Shown: one piece after another, positions 1 to 13,491 of the stretch
Layout of the letters: every line of letters starts with the position of its first letter
Numbering within the stretch: position 1 is the first letter of the stretch
Origin: Syncephalis fuscata
Lineage: Eukaryota; Zoopagomycota; Zoopagomycetes; Zoopagales; Piptocephalidaceae
Length of the DNA: 64,000 bases
Reading direction: 5' to 3'
NCBI GenBank assembly: GCA_025786725.1
Contig: JAHLTZ010000020.1
Coordinates: 372,001 to 436,000, forward strand
Notes under the pieces: generated by a model
The model's input: only the letters and a program-made list of their open reading frames with translations
Database searches by the model: none
What the model was told of the DNA's origin: nothing
Translations under genes and position numbers: made by a program

Positions 1-2321
1 CCACAACCACGCCATAGTTCAGCTAGTTTAAGAAATGTCACTCCTGTGCTATCATAACTCGTTTGCTCGCCTATAGTATTCGATGCTTCATTTGATGACT
101 GAGCCAGTACTTTAACCAGCCGACATAGATCCTCAATCGCTTTCGTAATATTATGAGTAACACTATCGGTACGGGTACAGTTATCACAGTCACCACAATT
201 AGCTTTAGTCGTCGTCGTTGTTGTAGTAGTAGTTGTTATACGTGAAGTATTACCACCATTATCTATCATTAATGAATAGCGTTCAGGTGAAAAGTAGTGT
301 TCAAATAAAACACGACGACATGTACGCATATCCTGTGCATACTTCAGTATAGTATAAACATTACGAATACCATGATGGTCTGCCACTACCATTGTGGTTA
401 ATCGACTGGCATCTTTAGGATGATAATAAAGAACACAATCAGCCACTTGTCCATCACGTCCAGCTCTTCCCGTCTCTTGATAATAGCCTTATAAATCAAT
501 TAACCAACCAATAGTTAGTTAGTTAATTAGTTAACACATATACCATAGTTACCATCGAGTGATTTGGACGGTGAATGGTGCAGTACATAACGAACATTAG
601 GCTGGTCAATACCCATACCAAATGCAATAGTGGCCACTACAATAAGAATACGACCTACACGCCATGACTGATGCACTTTATTCTTCCATTCCTATTAACA
701 ATCAGTATAGTACTATAGTACTATAGTGTAAACATTGATTACCTCAGTGAGATCAGCATGATAAACACCCGTTGCCAAATTATATTGAGCCAATCCTTCT
801 GCCACTGACTGTGCTTCCCTCTTTGATAAACAGTAAATAATACCTCGTTGGCCCAAATGATGCTCACGAATCCATTCAGACATTGATCTAATTTGATCTA
901 TTAATGTTTTTGGTTTAGACAGTACATAATATCTTAGATTAGGCCCTATTCAATCCTATTAGTAAATGTAGAATATCAATTATAATAACCTACTTTCCAA
1001 TGGGGCCTGGAAACACACTGTAGCATGTGATCCAGTACGCTTTAATTGAAGAATATCCATTACGGCCTTCTTCACTTCGGGTGGACAAGTCGCCTATTTA
1101 TATCAATTGATTAAATAGTTAATCAAATAGTAATCAAATCACTTACCGTAAGGGCAAGTAACGGTGTTTTAGGAAACATGGTCTATTATCGCCTATATAA
1201 ATACGCTATTATAACAATATTACTATTAATAACTACCTTTAATATACCTAGTTTCTTGTAATCTGGTCTATAATCATGTCCTAGTTGTGAACAACAATGA
1301 CACTCATCAATGACTAGTTGGGCCAATCGACCAGCCTGATAACATTTATCGAGTTGTTGGGTAAATCGTTTACTTTTAGCAATACGCTCTGGTGTCACAT
1401 AGATAAGTGCATGTTGATTAGTTGCTTCACTCTTCTTGCCACTACCGACAAGGATATCACGTACACGGCGACTATCCTCGGGCGTAGATGAAGCAGTCAA
1501 GGCAACGGCAACAATGTTTGCTCTTTCCAGTGCAAATACTTGATCGTGCATCAATGCAATAAGCGGTGATATAACAAGTGTAACCCCTTGCTTTAATAAA
1601 GCGGGTAACTGATAACACAGCGATTTGCCACCGCCTAGAATACCCGTCAATAGATTGATATCAATATACATATCTATAGATATAGATATAGATTACCTGT
1701 AGGCATAATCGCTAGTACATCCTTGTTGTGCATCACTGCATTCAGTACTGGTAACTGTGCTGGTCTATAACTTGTAATGCCCCAATGTTCTTGGGCTAGT
1801 AAGCGTAACTGCTTTGACCAGGAAAAGTCTTCTTGTGCCCAGTCTATGGTTGACGAGCTATTTAAATGCATATTATCCATATCATTAGCTTCAATGGCTT
1901 CGATATATGCTTCACTATCTTCAATAGTTGGATATGATTGATATTGAGCAATTAGTTGTTCTAATTCATGGCGTCGTTCCGTTAATTGCTCTATTTGCTG
2001 TTTAATCTGATCAAGTTCATGCATATACTCTTCTAGCATATAGTCATCGTTCTGTATATGCATATCTACTGATCTATTGTTGTTATTGTTATTGCTATTA
2101 ACATCGATACCATCTTCTTCACTATTTGAAGATACTCTAATAACTTTATGGTTTATATGACAGTCGTTGTTGTAACGCTTTAATGGAAGTGGTGAGTGTG
2201 GCACGGTTGGCTTATAGTCTATCCTGTTAAATAGTTCATTCTCATACTCTGTACTAAAATCTAGTAACACTTTGTCTTTATAACTATCGTTATCGATATC
2301 ATAATCATTATTAGAACTCAT
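1..2321 (-). CDS. RECQL: RECQ1-type ATP-dependent DNA helicase, 3' end beyond window edge
   Basis: 3'-5' DNA helicase of the RecQ family, acting in the nucleus on recombination and replication intermediates. Seven exons read: 2321-1697, 1634-1237, 1182-1147, 1093-994, 945-743, 691-553 and 487-1; the gene continues past base 1. In order: an acidic, Asn-rich N-terminus, a coiled coil (about residues 95-125, [15 protein letters not shown]), motif I MPTGGGKS split by intron 1, motif II as [18 protein letters not shown] (motif III region), RPNLRYYV, FGMGID (motif V), [12 protein letters not shown] (motif VI) and a Cys-rich zinc site ([10 protein letters not shown] ... NCGDCDNC). The N-terminal coiled coil and the double Cys after the DECH box match human RECQ1 rather than BLM/Sgs1. 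The start is the first ATG upstream of the coiled coil. It is divergent from UFD2 with a 308-nt shared promoter. Confidence 0.9.
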
Positions 2322-2629
2322 ATTGTTTGCTTGCTTGTTTGTTTGTTATTGATACGAGCAATAAACAAGGGAAGTAAAAGAGGAGAGAAATAGTACGTGG
2401 CTCTATTTATTGCTCACTTTCACTTTCTATCCCTCACACTCTATCTATCTCACTTGTCCACTATTTCTTTCTACTTGTCCATTCTTTTAACATCCAAGAA
2501 CGTAACTGTTCTATTGATCACGGCTACTTGTTATTAAGTGCAGTATCTTGTTAATAGCTATTGATAGTCTTGGGGAAAGAAAGGAGCGTGTCTAGTTTAC
2601 GGGATTCCACTTATATACTATCTATAGCA
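2322..2629. promoter_or_regulatory. shared promoter region of RECQ1 and UFD2
   Basis: This 308-nt spacer separates two divergent start codons, so it should hold both promoters. It contains pyrimidine-rich tracts (2400-2500) and no recognisable ORF or RNA gene. An upstream in-frame ATG at 2561 could lengthen UFD2 by 23 residues. Confidence 0.5.
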
Positions 2630-5600
2630 ATGACTATGGCCAGTAAACCACCAGCACGTTCCTTAACTGATTGGCAAAATGACGTTATAAGCCGAGTACT
2701 TCAAGTTACGCTTAATGTAAGAATAAGAAGAATAGTAATAAGACGAATAGTAATAGTAAATAAACAACATTATTAACCTATGTATATACATATGTATATA
2801 TATGTATACATAGGAAGCGAAAAGCACTACTCGTCCTGAATATACCTTATTAACTTCATTAGTAACTGAACTACAAGAAGAACAACAAGGTAACCATAAC
2901 TCTATATAACATTCATAATATAATACGATGATTCATAATGATATCAGATAGTGTAACACCTATTACCATTCAGCTTGATATGTTTGATCGTGTTTTAGTG
3001 GCCCGATTATCAACGCCCATTAATGAACTTGCCCCTGGTACACCAACTATTGTATTTGACTATTTATTGGCATGTTGGCATCGATGTGTTGAAATAGGCA
3101 ATGGATTACGTCAACGATCCAAGGTAGGATATTATATTTATACCAATAGACCGTCTATACTCATTGTCTATAGACATTTACACCAGATGTTCTACAAGAG
3201 AGATTACAGGTTATAGAAAAGTTACGACAATTAATTGTTTCTTATGCGGGTATTATTCTACAAATGCCTGATATGTTTCCTCAAACGGGCAAGTATGTAT
3301 ATAGATGGATGGTTATATAGTTATAGTAGTATATTAATGGTATTACATAGTATGGAGTCATTGGGACCGGGTATGTTAGTACCACGTCTAATTAATGAGG
3401 ATGACATGTTATCGGATGAGTTTCTATCTGATCTATTTAAACGATTTGAATCTGATGGATTAGATGAGGTAAGTGCTATATATATATATATATATATATA
3501 TATGACAGTAATTGATATTATGGTTATGGTATAGATACTTCATCCACTATTAATTGGATTGGGTGCTAAAGCGCGAGAACAAACTATATTGACAGACTAT
3601 ACATCACCTTTAAGAGTAAATAGACTATAGATCATAAATGGATAGATTAATTAATTATATTAATTAATATAAATTGTAATTGTTAGGTACTTATGAGATT
3701 AATTGAACATAAACCATTCTTGGTAACTGTAAGGGTTATTATTAATAATAGATCTATAATGGATTAATGATTAATATGAATATTATATAGTTACATACAT
3801 TAAGTAACTGGAATCCTAAAGGTCTTCCTGCTCGTACTATTGAAGTAGCCACACTACTTGGACCATTCTTTCGACTTTCTATATTCTCAACCGATGTACC
3901 CGATCTAGGTAATGCTTATTTCAAGCATGCTTATAGTCAACCAGGTAGTGATTTTATGGGCAGTGTTAATTCATTACGTGGGGTTATTCAACACTATCGA
4001 GTATGTATTTTATATGTTTATATATGTAGATTGATTAATGGCAATTATTATTGTAATTATAAATAGTATACATTGGTCGAGTTGACCAATCAATTGGTTC
4101 GAGTCAATGCAGATTCACGACAAGATACATTGCGTTATCTGGCCAATGTAGTTGAGGCAAATCATAAACGGGCTCGTATGCAAGTAGATCCACGAACAGT
4201 TTCCTCTGATGGATTTATGACCAATTTAAACTTTGTATTAATTGCTTTGTGCGAACCATTTATGGATATCAAATACACCAAGGTAAGTAATAATAGATAA
4301 GTATAATACTATACATATATATATATATAAATTATTATGGCTATTAATGATATAATCAGATTAATCGAATAGATACTGATTATTATCGCAAACCAGGGGC
4401 ACTGTTAAATATTGATGAAGAAACAAAGATAAATGCTAGTAAAGAAGAGACAGATGCATACTTTGATGTTACTCTAGATGGATCTAGTGGTAAATAAGCA
4501 TAGATAAATATATATATATACCAATTAATATTAATAATAATGGATAGAGCCTAATTTTATATCTCATTCCTTCTATCTTACGGCCGCTTATATGCATTAT
4601 GGTCTACGTCGATGCTTTGCAGTTTATGAAAAAATAATTAGATCAATGAGTGATTTAAATCAACAAATTGAACAAATTAAAGATCAATCAGCCACTGCAT
4701 CTGATGTAAGTAATAGTAAGCAGTATAAGCTTATTTAATGGTTTATAATAATAATAATAATATGGTTATTATTATCTATTAGATAACGATGCGTAATGCA
4801 CACGAGGCAATGCTTGCTAGAGCCACTGTAAGTAATAATTATAATTAATATATATATATCAATGTATCAATATAGCCATATATTAATTATTATATTATAG
4901 GCCAATATGGATCAAATGGCTGCCCACAAGTATACATTGGATGCAGCATTACTTGATCCATCTGTACTTCAACGACAATTACGTTATACTTCACTGATGA
5001 TGACTTGGCTTGTACGTTTAGTGGATCCACAGCATGCATATCCACACGAATCTATTAAGTAGGTGTTGTTGTGGTGGTTAAATTGTTATTTCTAATGGAT
5101 GATACTAGATTGCCATTACCGGATACTGCACCTGAAGCCTTTCGTATGTTACCTGAATACTTTATTGAAGATATAGCCGAGTTGTATCTATTTATTCTAA
5201 AGTAAGTATTTAAATTGACACTACTAGTGATACATCTACTTATTCATATAGATACAATCCACAAATATTGGCGGAAATCATTCTTGATGATTTGGTGGTA
5301 TTTGCCGTTACTTTCCTTTCTATGTCGTCTTACGTAAAGAATCCGTATTTAAAGGCGAAATTGACTGAGGTTAGTAGTTGGTGTTCTAATAGATGTGGTT
5401 GATTATAACTATTTATTGACTATATAGGTACTGGCATATATGGGCTATTCATTCCGAGGAGAGCCATCCGGTGGTTTAGCGACCATTCTTTGTACTCATC
5501 CACTGGCTATTGAGAATTTAATGCCCACTATGATGAAATTCTATATAGGTATTGCTCGTCTATTGCTTATAAATATAATGGATACTGATTGTATTGATTG

Positions 5601-6824
5601 ATAGAGGTGGAACGGACGGGTCTATCGTCTCAGTTCTATGACAAGTTTAATATTCGTTACAACATTTCACAAATTGTTAAGCGTTTGTGGAAGATGAGCG
5701 ACATCGAGAACGTCTTCGTCGAGAAAGCCAGTAAGATTTGATATAGCTATTAATCGTAATGGCCTATTAATATTTCTATTTAATAGGAATACCGAATTCT
5801 TTGTACAATTTGTCAATCTACTAATGAACGACACGACCTATTTGCTTGATGAGGCACTATCGAAATTGGCCGAGATTAGAAATATTCAAAACGAAATGGC
5901 CGATACCACCACATGGGAACAACCACTACAGTAAATATAAATATAAATATAAATATACATAGACGGGTATTAATATATATATATATATATATATATTGGT
6001 AGGAACATCGACAAGAACGAGCATCTGTTCTAGAGCAAGATGAACGACAAGCCCGTTCCTATATTGGATTGGCTAAAGAAACCGTCGATATGATCCGGTA
6101 TATGACACAAGAAGTACCAGGTCCATTTGTGGCACCTGAAGTGGTTGATCGATTGGCAGCTATGCTTAACTACAATCTAAACACTTGGTCGGTCCTAAAT
6201 GTACCGATTTAAAGGTAAAAGATCCGAAAAAGTATGGATTTGAACCGCGTGTTCTATTATCCGATATTATTGCTATCTATTTGAATTTACACCGCACGGA
6301 ATTTGTTGAAGCGGTGGCCCGAGAAGGGCGCAGTTATCGTCCCGAACGAGTAATGAAAGCGATTAGTATTTTGTCAAAATATGGTTTAAAACCAGAATCA
6401 GAGATTGAACAGTTACAAAAATTCTTAAATGAAGTTGAAACTTGTCGACAAGCAAATATAAATGAAGATGATTTACTAGCCGATGCACCCGACGAGTTTT
6501 TAGGTAATAATTTACATAAAAAGTTAATTAATCAAGGTTATTTATTTAATTATTTAATTAGATCCAATTACGTATACATTAATGCGTGATCCAGTTATAT
6601 TACCAACAAGTGGTATTACCATGGACCGATCGGCTATTAAATCTCATTTACTAAGTACACCATTGGATCCGTTTAACCGTAAACCATTAACGGTGGAGAT
6701 GTTGGAACCAAGTAAGTAGATGTAATAGCAATAACACAGCACTTATCTTTAATACTATTTAGACGAAGAACTAAAGATGAAAATCAATGCATTCATTGTA
6801 GAACGCCGTGCTGCATCGAAATAA
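2630..6824 (+). CDS. UFD2: Ubiquitin conjugation factor E4 (U-box ligase) Ufd2/UBE4
   Basis: E4 polyubiquitin chain-elongation factor of the ubiquitin-fusion degradation pathway, working with Cdc48. I read 21 exons and 20 short introns, giving about 1,000 residues, normal for the family. Evidence: the UFD2 core ([10 protein letters not shown] near 3360; [12 protein letters not shown] near 5636; [15 protein letters not shown] near 5820; [19 protein letters not shown] near 6190), then a C-terminal U-box from APDEF (about 6485) through [18 protein letters not shown] and [13 protein letters not shown] to the stop at 6822-6824. The start chosen (2630) begins [11 protein letters not shown], just before the conserved W....I..VLQVTLN stretch. 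The frame breaks at about 5691 and 6182, and the donor at 5938 is off by one base; each is cured by one missing base, so assembly error is likelier than loss of function. Expected in cytosol and nucleus. Confidence 0.92.
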
Positions 6825-8401
6825 ATAAAGATTTACTTTTTCATTTAATTATAAACAATGTACATCTATTACAGTACTAATAATAGTAATGATCCCATGT
6901 TTATATTTAGTAACGACAATCTAATATCTATATCAATTTATACACTTTGTTATATGTTATAAAATACAATTATTATATTACAGTGATTTTAATAATAACC
7001 ATACTACACTATTCTCCTTTATACGCTTGACTTGTTTAACCGTCTCTTTCTTTCATTGTTTATTATTATGATCCACTTACTATTTATGTCAATGATCGAC
7101 ATACACAGTGTTTATAATGTGATGCATAGTCTTTAACTAGTTTAGTACACTGTAAAGCCATTAATATACACGTGGATCATAAGCCATCATACTATGAATA
7201 TTTGACACACCTACAAGTGTATTATACATTTAAAAATAGTAGTTTCTAGCTATTTAAAGCGCAATTCTCTATAATAATAACAATAATATATGAATCGATA
7301 GGCATATGCATATTCTCTAACAAGTTTTATAATCTGCAGCATCAAGGTTGAATCAGTGGCAAGAACAAGCCTTTGTTACAACAATATAAAAGTGTAACAA
7401 CAATTACCGTTATACATTATCTATATTTCCTTCTTTCTACTTATTACTTGTTTGACATCTCTCATTCTTTAATCATTCCTTCAGTTCTTACTATTATGCA
7501 CTTACTATCTGTGTCAACAACATTATTTGCAGTAATAATGGTAGTCATTGCGCTAATGAGCACCATACAAGTTGGTTTAGTGCTAACGCATTACCAGTCA
7601 ATAGTTTAACACGCCGCGATACCGTTAATATACCCGAGAATAACGGTACAAATGACATGGCAGAGCTCATTTAACGTATGTCCAAGTGTATTATACGCCA
7701 ATTTAATTCGTTTAATTACAAGTAGAAGCCTATCTCCGCATAATAATAATAATAATACTATATAATATATAATATATAATATAACTAATAAAGCAATTCA
7801 GTTATATTCGCGTAATATCCATTAAAGGTTTATATTAATTAATTAATGATTCTATAATTTACAACTTTTTACTTTTAGTTTATTAACATTAACTTACCGT
7901 ATTTTAGTCTAATTAATGTTGATTATTATTATTATGTAATAAATATAATGTATTACTATTACTTTTAGCTTATTAGCTTTAACTTACCGTATATTATTTA
8001 CTACTTACTATTTATTATTAATTGTTATAAATATGTTATATTTACTATTACTTTATATATATACTTTTTATATTGAATAATCTATACTTATTACTACATC
8101 TGATACTATTTCAATTCAATCTGCCATTCAAGTTATTATAGTTGAGATTGTGATTTACCTTGCACGTCATTTGCATTATAGTATGACGTGCGAAGGAGGG
8201 CTCGTTCTCGTCACGCCCAATTAAATAATACACAAATACATACACAAATACAAGAGTATATAGTTAATTAAAGGCGTGTGCACGCTTATCTGTGGTTTTA
8301 TTCCAATAGTGCATAGCAATACACGGAATAGTGGGCATGGCCATGACTGCTACTGCTACTAGTACTGCTGCTGCCATCGCCAAGCTTCACTCGCAACACG
8401 T
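6825..8401. repeat. AT-rich convergent spacer with diverged direct repeats
   Basis: 1.6 kb between the 3' ends of UFD2 and the eL22 gene. AATAAATAAAG at 6820-6829 is a likely polyadenylation signal. Two diverged copies of a stretch of about 270-390 bp lie at about 7020-7290 and 7390-7780, sharing in order ...CTTACTAT.T.TGTCAA, .CCGTTAATATAC.CG-like, CAAGTGTATTATAC and AATAATAA-runs. A shorter pair, about 95 bp apart (near 7872 and 7966), shares ACTTTTAG.TTATTA and TAACTTACCGTAT. A 78-codon ORF at 7373-7609 crosses the second copy, has no homologue I know and is probably chance. Confidence 0.5.
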
Positions 8402-8891
8402 TTACTCTTCGTCATCTTCGTCATCCTCCTCATCTTCCTGGGAGGCGATGTTGAAGTAGCGCAACTCGTAGGTGGTGCGGTCAGTGGCAATGACACGGAG
8501 CCAGTCACGGAGCTGGTTCTTCTTCAAGAACTTCTTGACGAGGTACTTGATGTAGCGCTTGGGGAAGACGCGTTGGGTCGAGTTAAGTGTGATCTTGGCA
8601 CCCTGGCGGGCGATCGTGAGGACTTCGCCAAAGTTACCGGTACGGCCAGAGACCTTGACGCGATCGTGCAAGAACTTCTCGAAAGCGGCAACGTCAAAGA
8701 GCTTGTCATCAGCTGGAGCTGAGCAGTCGATGACAACCTTGACTGGGGTCTTCTTGACCTTCTTGGTCTTTTGCTACAGTATAAAGGTAAGTATATGAAT
8801 CTAGCACTGCACTTGAATGCATGTACACTCTATCGCGTTCCTTTTTCCTCTCTCTCTCTCTCTCGATTTCTATACTTACGATAGCAGGCAT
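8402..8891 (-). CDS. RPL22: 60S ribosomal protein eL22
   Basis: Component of the large cytosolic ribosomal subunit. Two exons: 8891-8880, encoding only MPAI, then a 106-nt intron with a GA/CT microsatellite (8774-8879), then 8773-8402. The 127-residue product has the usual eL22 length and order: a basic N-terminus (QKTKKVKKTPVKVV), FEKFLHDRVKVSGRTGN, LTIARQGAKI, FPKRYIKYLVKKFLKKNQLR, DWLRVIATDR..YELRYF and an acidic tail EDEEDDEDDEE. Third codon positions are strongly C/G-ending, unlike the surrounding AT-rich genes, as expected for translational selection in a highly expressed gene. Confidence 0.97.
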
Positions 8892-9457
8892 GTTGATGAT
8901 TTGATTAAGCAAAGGATGAGGTATATCCTTTAAATGCACACGTCGCTAGAATGCGCGATGTCCAAATCAAAAGTGAAAGAGGAGGAGACGGGCCGTGTCT
9001 CGCTTAGCACAAAGGCTTTTTTCTTCTTTGCAAGCCTTTTTTCCAGTTACAGTGTAGCTATCATTCACTAAAATGTCTACAATGATAAAACTACTAACTT
9101 AAAACTACCATATCGTTTGTACATGGGTACCCCTGTTTAGGCTGTTGTTGTTATACACACCCAAATAAAGCATAGGCCAATCTATAGACATGGATACATT
9201 AATACACGATAGTATGTACATGAATATATATAATATTTAACAGTTATGTTATTTTAGTGAAATATTTATGAGTGAATAAAGTAAATGGCAAAAGAATAAG
9301 TGAAATAGAAATAGATTATTGAATAAAGAAAGTGTGGTAATGGAATACGCAATATGATCAAGATGACATAAAAAATACACATTCACTAGATTGTATCGGT
9401 AGGATTGAAAGGATCTAATGCTCGGTTATTTGGCTGCTTATAGAAGAGATGGGTGGA
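8892..9457. promoter_or_regulatory. eL22 promoter and RhoGEF 3' flank
   Basis: 566 nt between the eL22 start and the RhoGEF stop, both on the minus strand. Near 9012-9043 two pyrimidine-rich runs (GGCTTTTTTCTTCTTTGC, GCCTTTTTTCC) repeat imperfectly about 130-150 nt upstream of eL22; such tracts are plausible ribosomal-protein promoter elements. The rest is AT-rich with no ORF. Confidence 0.4.
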
Positions 9458-12400
9458 TTATCGTGTGGCAATGGCATTCATTAGTTCAACAAGCTATTAA
9501 AGAATAATAAATAATATTGATTAGTTATTAATGGATTATTATAGAATAATTAACCTACCTCATTATGTGAGCCTGTAACATAAATAATGGCATCCTCATC
9601 AACAATGCGCACCTCTAATTACATAATGTTAATTGATATTACTACTATTTGTAATAAATGGCTCATTAACTTACCATTCTCTTCTTCAAGCAGTTCAATT
9701 TGATCACGTCGTCCACCTAACCGAATACAACGAACCAATTCTGTTTCCTTGTTAAGATGACCATGAACTTTACACTATTATACGATGGTAGATTAGTATA
9801 TAATAGCCATTGAACTATTACTATTAACTTACTTGTAGTAAAATATCACCAAAGACAAAGAAGCGATATTCTTTGTCAATACGTTTATGGCGAATCGTAA
9901 CAGCTGGTGCTTGACTAAATCGTATACGTTTCGATGCTTGTAGACGAGATTCACGTGCTGAACGAAGTGAAAAATCACGTACAAATCGACGATGCGGTTG
10001 CAATAAAGGAATCTATATTGGTATTAGTAATGCTACAGCTTAACACTAATATATTAATATAAATTTACCTTTTCAGAGCCTTTAATAAGCTTTTGCAGTT
10101 CTAATACTTTGGTACACTGCTCATAATCACGTTTCTATTATAGTAATTATATATAAGTACAGTTATTCATTATGTCATCTATAATTATCTTACCCGTTCG
10201 TTGATTTCATCAGCTCGTTTAGATACTTCATCTAATGCTGCCTTAAGACATGGATAATCAGGATGTGAATGAGGTGTATGATCATATAGCTCTTGCAATA
10301 AAAGACGATAGCGTGGAATGCGTTGAACTGGCATAACCAAATAGCCTTGAATATTCAATTGTGTATGGGATCGATGTGTTTTTGCCTCCTATCAGCAAAC
10401 AGTTAGTCAGCAGTTAAAAATCAACTAATTAAATAGTATAACTTACATCAATAATTTGACGCCATTTCTTATGGCTCTTATTGGCATCCCATTTGTAAAG
10501 TGCAGTATGAGCATCTTCAAAATTATTAACATAAACCGAGTACATCTTGATATAGGCCGACTATAATATATTATGTAGATGAATAAATGAACGAATGAAT
10601 AAATAAATACACTATCTGTAGATGGCACCTACATGATTCATAAACACTTGACCAATAGGTGGGTCATTACCGGGTGCGACTTGTTCACACGCCTAATTAA
10701 TAAATGTTAGTTTAAATGATAATTAAATAAATGGTACATTCTACTTACTTCTTCAAGCTTAGGAAGGAAATGCTCACGATGAAACATAATTAGACTTTCC
10801 ATGTTACTGAAGATAGTGCGGATTTCATCGGGTGATAGCGCATTGCGGCTGAATGCTGGTCGCAAATAGAAGCGTTCAAGACAAGAAAGCTCTTGAACAT
10901 ACGTGCGTTCCGTCGATATGATTTCATCGATAATTCGACGACGACGTTCAGCAAGTCGTAGCACTAATATCAATAGTTGTTAGATTAATAAACGATTATA
11001 ATCAACTACTTACATCCATTAACATCAAGTGATATCGGACGATTGCCAATTAACTCTTCGGGAAGTGGAACGTGTGGCTGGCTTTCTAGCATACGTACAT
11101 GAACATCGCCTTCTTTAAGCATTTGTAAACCAACGCCAAGATCCCATATGTCGCGTAAATAGAACAAAAGTCGCTTCATTGCTGTACGTCGTTCAATTGA
11201 ATAGGCCTCAAATGCTGCTGATTCCGTATATGCATGCGTCATAGATGCTTCAAATGAAGCCATTGTACTTTCGGCATGAGCTTGCAATTGTTCATCAGGC
11301 GATAAACTGTTGGTGGCATCCAGTGACATTTGTGCCATACCTGCTTCAATGCTCATAATACTCATGGCCGGTGATAATGGTGTACTGGGCCTACTATTTT
11401 GGTCATAGATTGATGCATTAGCCGATGTTGCTGTACCTGGATAATGGCTCATATTCATTAATGATCTGGGACTAGTGAGTGTCCGTGAATAGGAAGGGGA
11501 TCGATGATGGCTCGAATGCCGAGCAAACGTGCCAGCATTAGACACGGTACCACTCAATCCACTGGCATATGCATCACGTAATGCTGGTGTAGAGGCGCGC
11601 TGTCGAATGGATCCATTACTAGCATTACGGCCACGTCGTATAAATGCTGCTTTTGTAGCAGCAGCCAGTGCAGCCACTTCTTCAGATACTACAAATCCAT
11701 TAAGGCCATCAAAATCAGCATTACCATCGTCGGTAGTCGATAATGCAGCCCGTTCTTCATCGGAAAAGACCATATTTGACATTGTCTCTTCATTTGCCGT
11801 ATTATCCACGCCATATCCCGAATCGCGTAGTATTTGCGTATGATTTGTATCGCTCGTTTCGTCAACACTACTCATAACCGATGTTGGCAATGGAGGAAAG
11901 TAGAAATTATTGCTAGAGGCAGCTTGACGTGCATCCTCAAAGCGATATGGTGAGCCTAATGGGGATCGAGTGGGACTTTGAGCGGCCATGTTCAAGTCTG
12001 AACCAAAAGAGATAGGCTTTCTTAATGAACGCCACGACCTTCTTAGCTTGCTTTGCGCCTCTTGTGCAACTGAGTCTGACTCGTGATTATCGAGCGGTTC
12101 ATCGCCAGTAACATTCACACCTGATAGTCGCTGTGCCATTAGTTGAGGCGATTTGCTATACAGCTCATCGGGTTTATTGCCTGTAAAGCTGCCTTTACGC
12201 ATACGATGGAATATGCCCTTTTTGGCCGTTTTATCCTCACGTAACTCATTGATGTATTCAGGCTCTTCCTCATTAATTGTATCATTAATGGACGAAGATC
12301 GAGTATGTGATGGAGATGCTGTCGCAGAAGTTGCGGGCGATACACCATGATGGATGTGGAAAAAAGGGGCCGCCATGGCTAGTGATTTGGTACGTGAACG

Positions 12401-13491
12401 AGCCAGCGTAAGTCGAGCACGGTGCCAATGCTTATTTTTCATAGAAGCTCTAGCATCTACCGATGATGATTTGCGTTGGCCATTTTTGGCATTTAGTTGT
12501 TCACGAGTCAATCGATTTACTTTGTATCCAGATGGTAAATGTTCACTAAGTAGAAGAAGTGGTGTAATATACTCATCAATAGGTCCAATGAACGGATTAC
12601 CGTCTAACAATATTTCGATCAACGAATTGCTTAATAGTCCAATAGAAGGAGGTAGCGTTTGTAGACGGTTATGCTGTAGCCAAAGGTGTTGAAGATTTCG
12701 CATATTTTGAAATAAACGTGGATCTAAATGTATTAAATACGAGTAATTAAATTAGCTAATTAAACTAATTAATCGATGGTTTACTATTTACCTATCATTT
12801 CTATCATATTCCAGCCCAAATCTAGTAATTCAAGATCTTCCATAGCACCAATACTAGGGGGAAGAAATTCAATTTGATTTTTTGATAGACGTAATTCACG
12901 TAATTGAAGAAAATAAAGTCCAATATCCCGTGGTAAAGCACGTAGTCCATTACCGCTTAAATCCAACACACGTAGTTTGGAGAGAGGTTGAAAAAACTGT
13001 AGAGAGATTGAATGAATATGATTAAATGACAGATTAAGCGAGTAAACATCTAATCCAGTGTTAATAAATCGATATAGTTCATTAATCATTCATTGTTTAT
13101 ATTAATACTTACCATGACTAACATCGGCTGGACATTCAGCAAGTTGGCTGTTTGAGTAATTTAATACAACTCGGTTCTGCGACTCTGCACTGGCTGATGA
13201 AACAGACGATACGGCAGATATAGGTCGCGAGGATATAAAAGACGCCGATGATAATGACTGATTAGATAGGCGCAGATTGGCGCGATTGGCTGTCATATCG
13301 GCCGGATCGTACATATCAAGTAGACTAATTGAGTTAACTACACCGGCGTGAAGACGGTTAGGAGCCAGTAATTCTTCTGTGGCACTCGTTCGAGCAGATG
13401 GAGGCATTGAGCTATGAGGCGTGCCATACATTGAGGATGGTTCGCTCATGGATGCAGCCATGGTGGCACCCCACTGTTGTTGTCCGCTCAT
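9458..13491 (-). CDS. Leucine-rich-repeat Rho guanine nucleotide exchange factor (LRR-DH-PH)
   Basis: Predicted GDP/GTP exchange factor for a Rho-family GTPase, about 1,100 residues. Early exons: 13491-13113, 13049-12792, 12723-11014, 10963 onward, then several more to the stop at 9458-9460. N-terminal Ser-rich segment; five or so LRRs (LNLSFNHIHSI, LRVLDLSGNGLRALP, LRELRLSKNQIEFLP, LELLDLGWNMIEMI, LQHLWLQHNRLQTLP); a long low-complexity Ser/Thr/Ala linker with basic patches; a DH domain beginning RRRRIIDEIISTERTYVQEL and including GYLVMPVQRIPRYRLLLQEL, the conserved DH helix; and a PH domain with phosphoinositide-type basic strands (RHKRIDKEYRFFVFGDILLQ). The C-terminus ends LVELMNAIATR. Rho1 at 53.9-54.9 kb is a natural candidate substrate, but that pairing is inferred. 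Confidence 0.88.

Noticed and set aside
3285-3352. Apparent GC-AG intron in UFD2 (GGCAAGTATG)
   Set aside because: A normal GT donor four bases downstream (AA|GTATGT) with the acceptor ACATAG keeps the conserved [10 protein letters not shown] frame, so no GC donor is needed.
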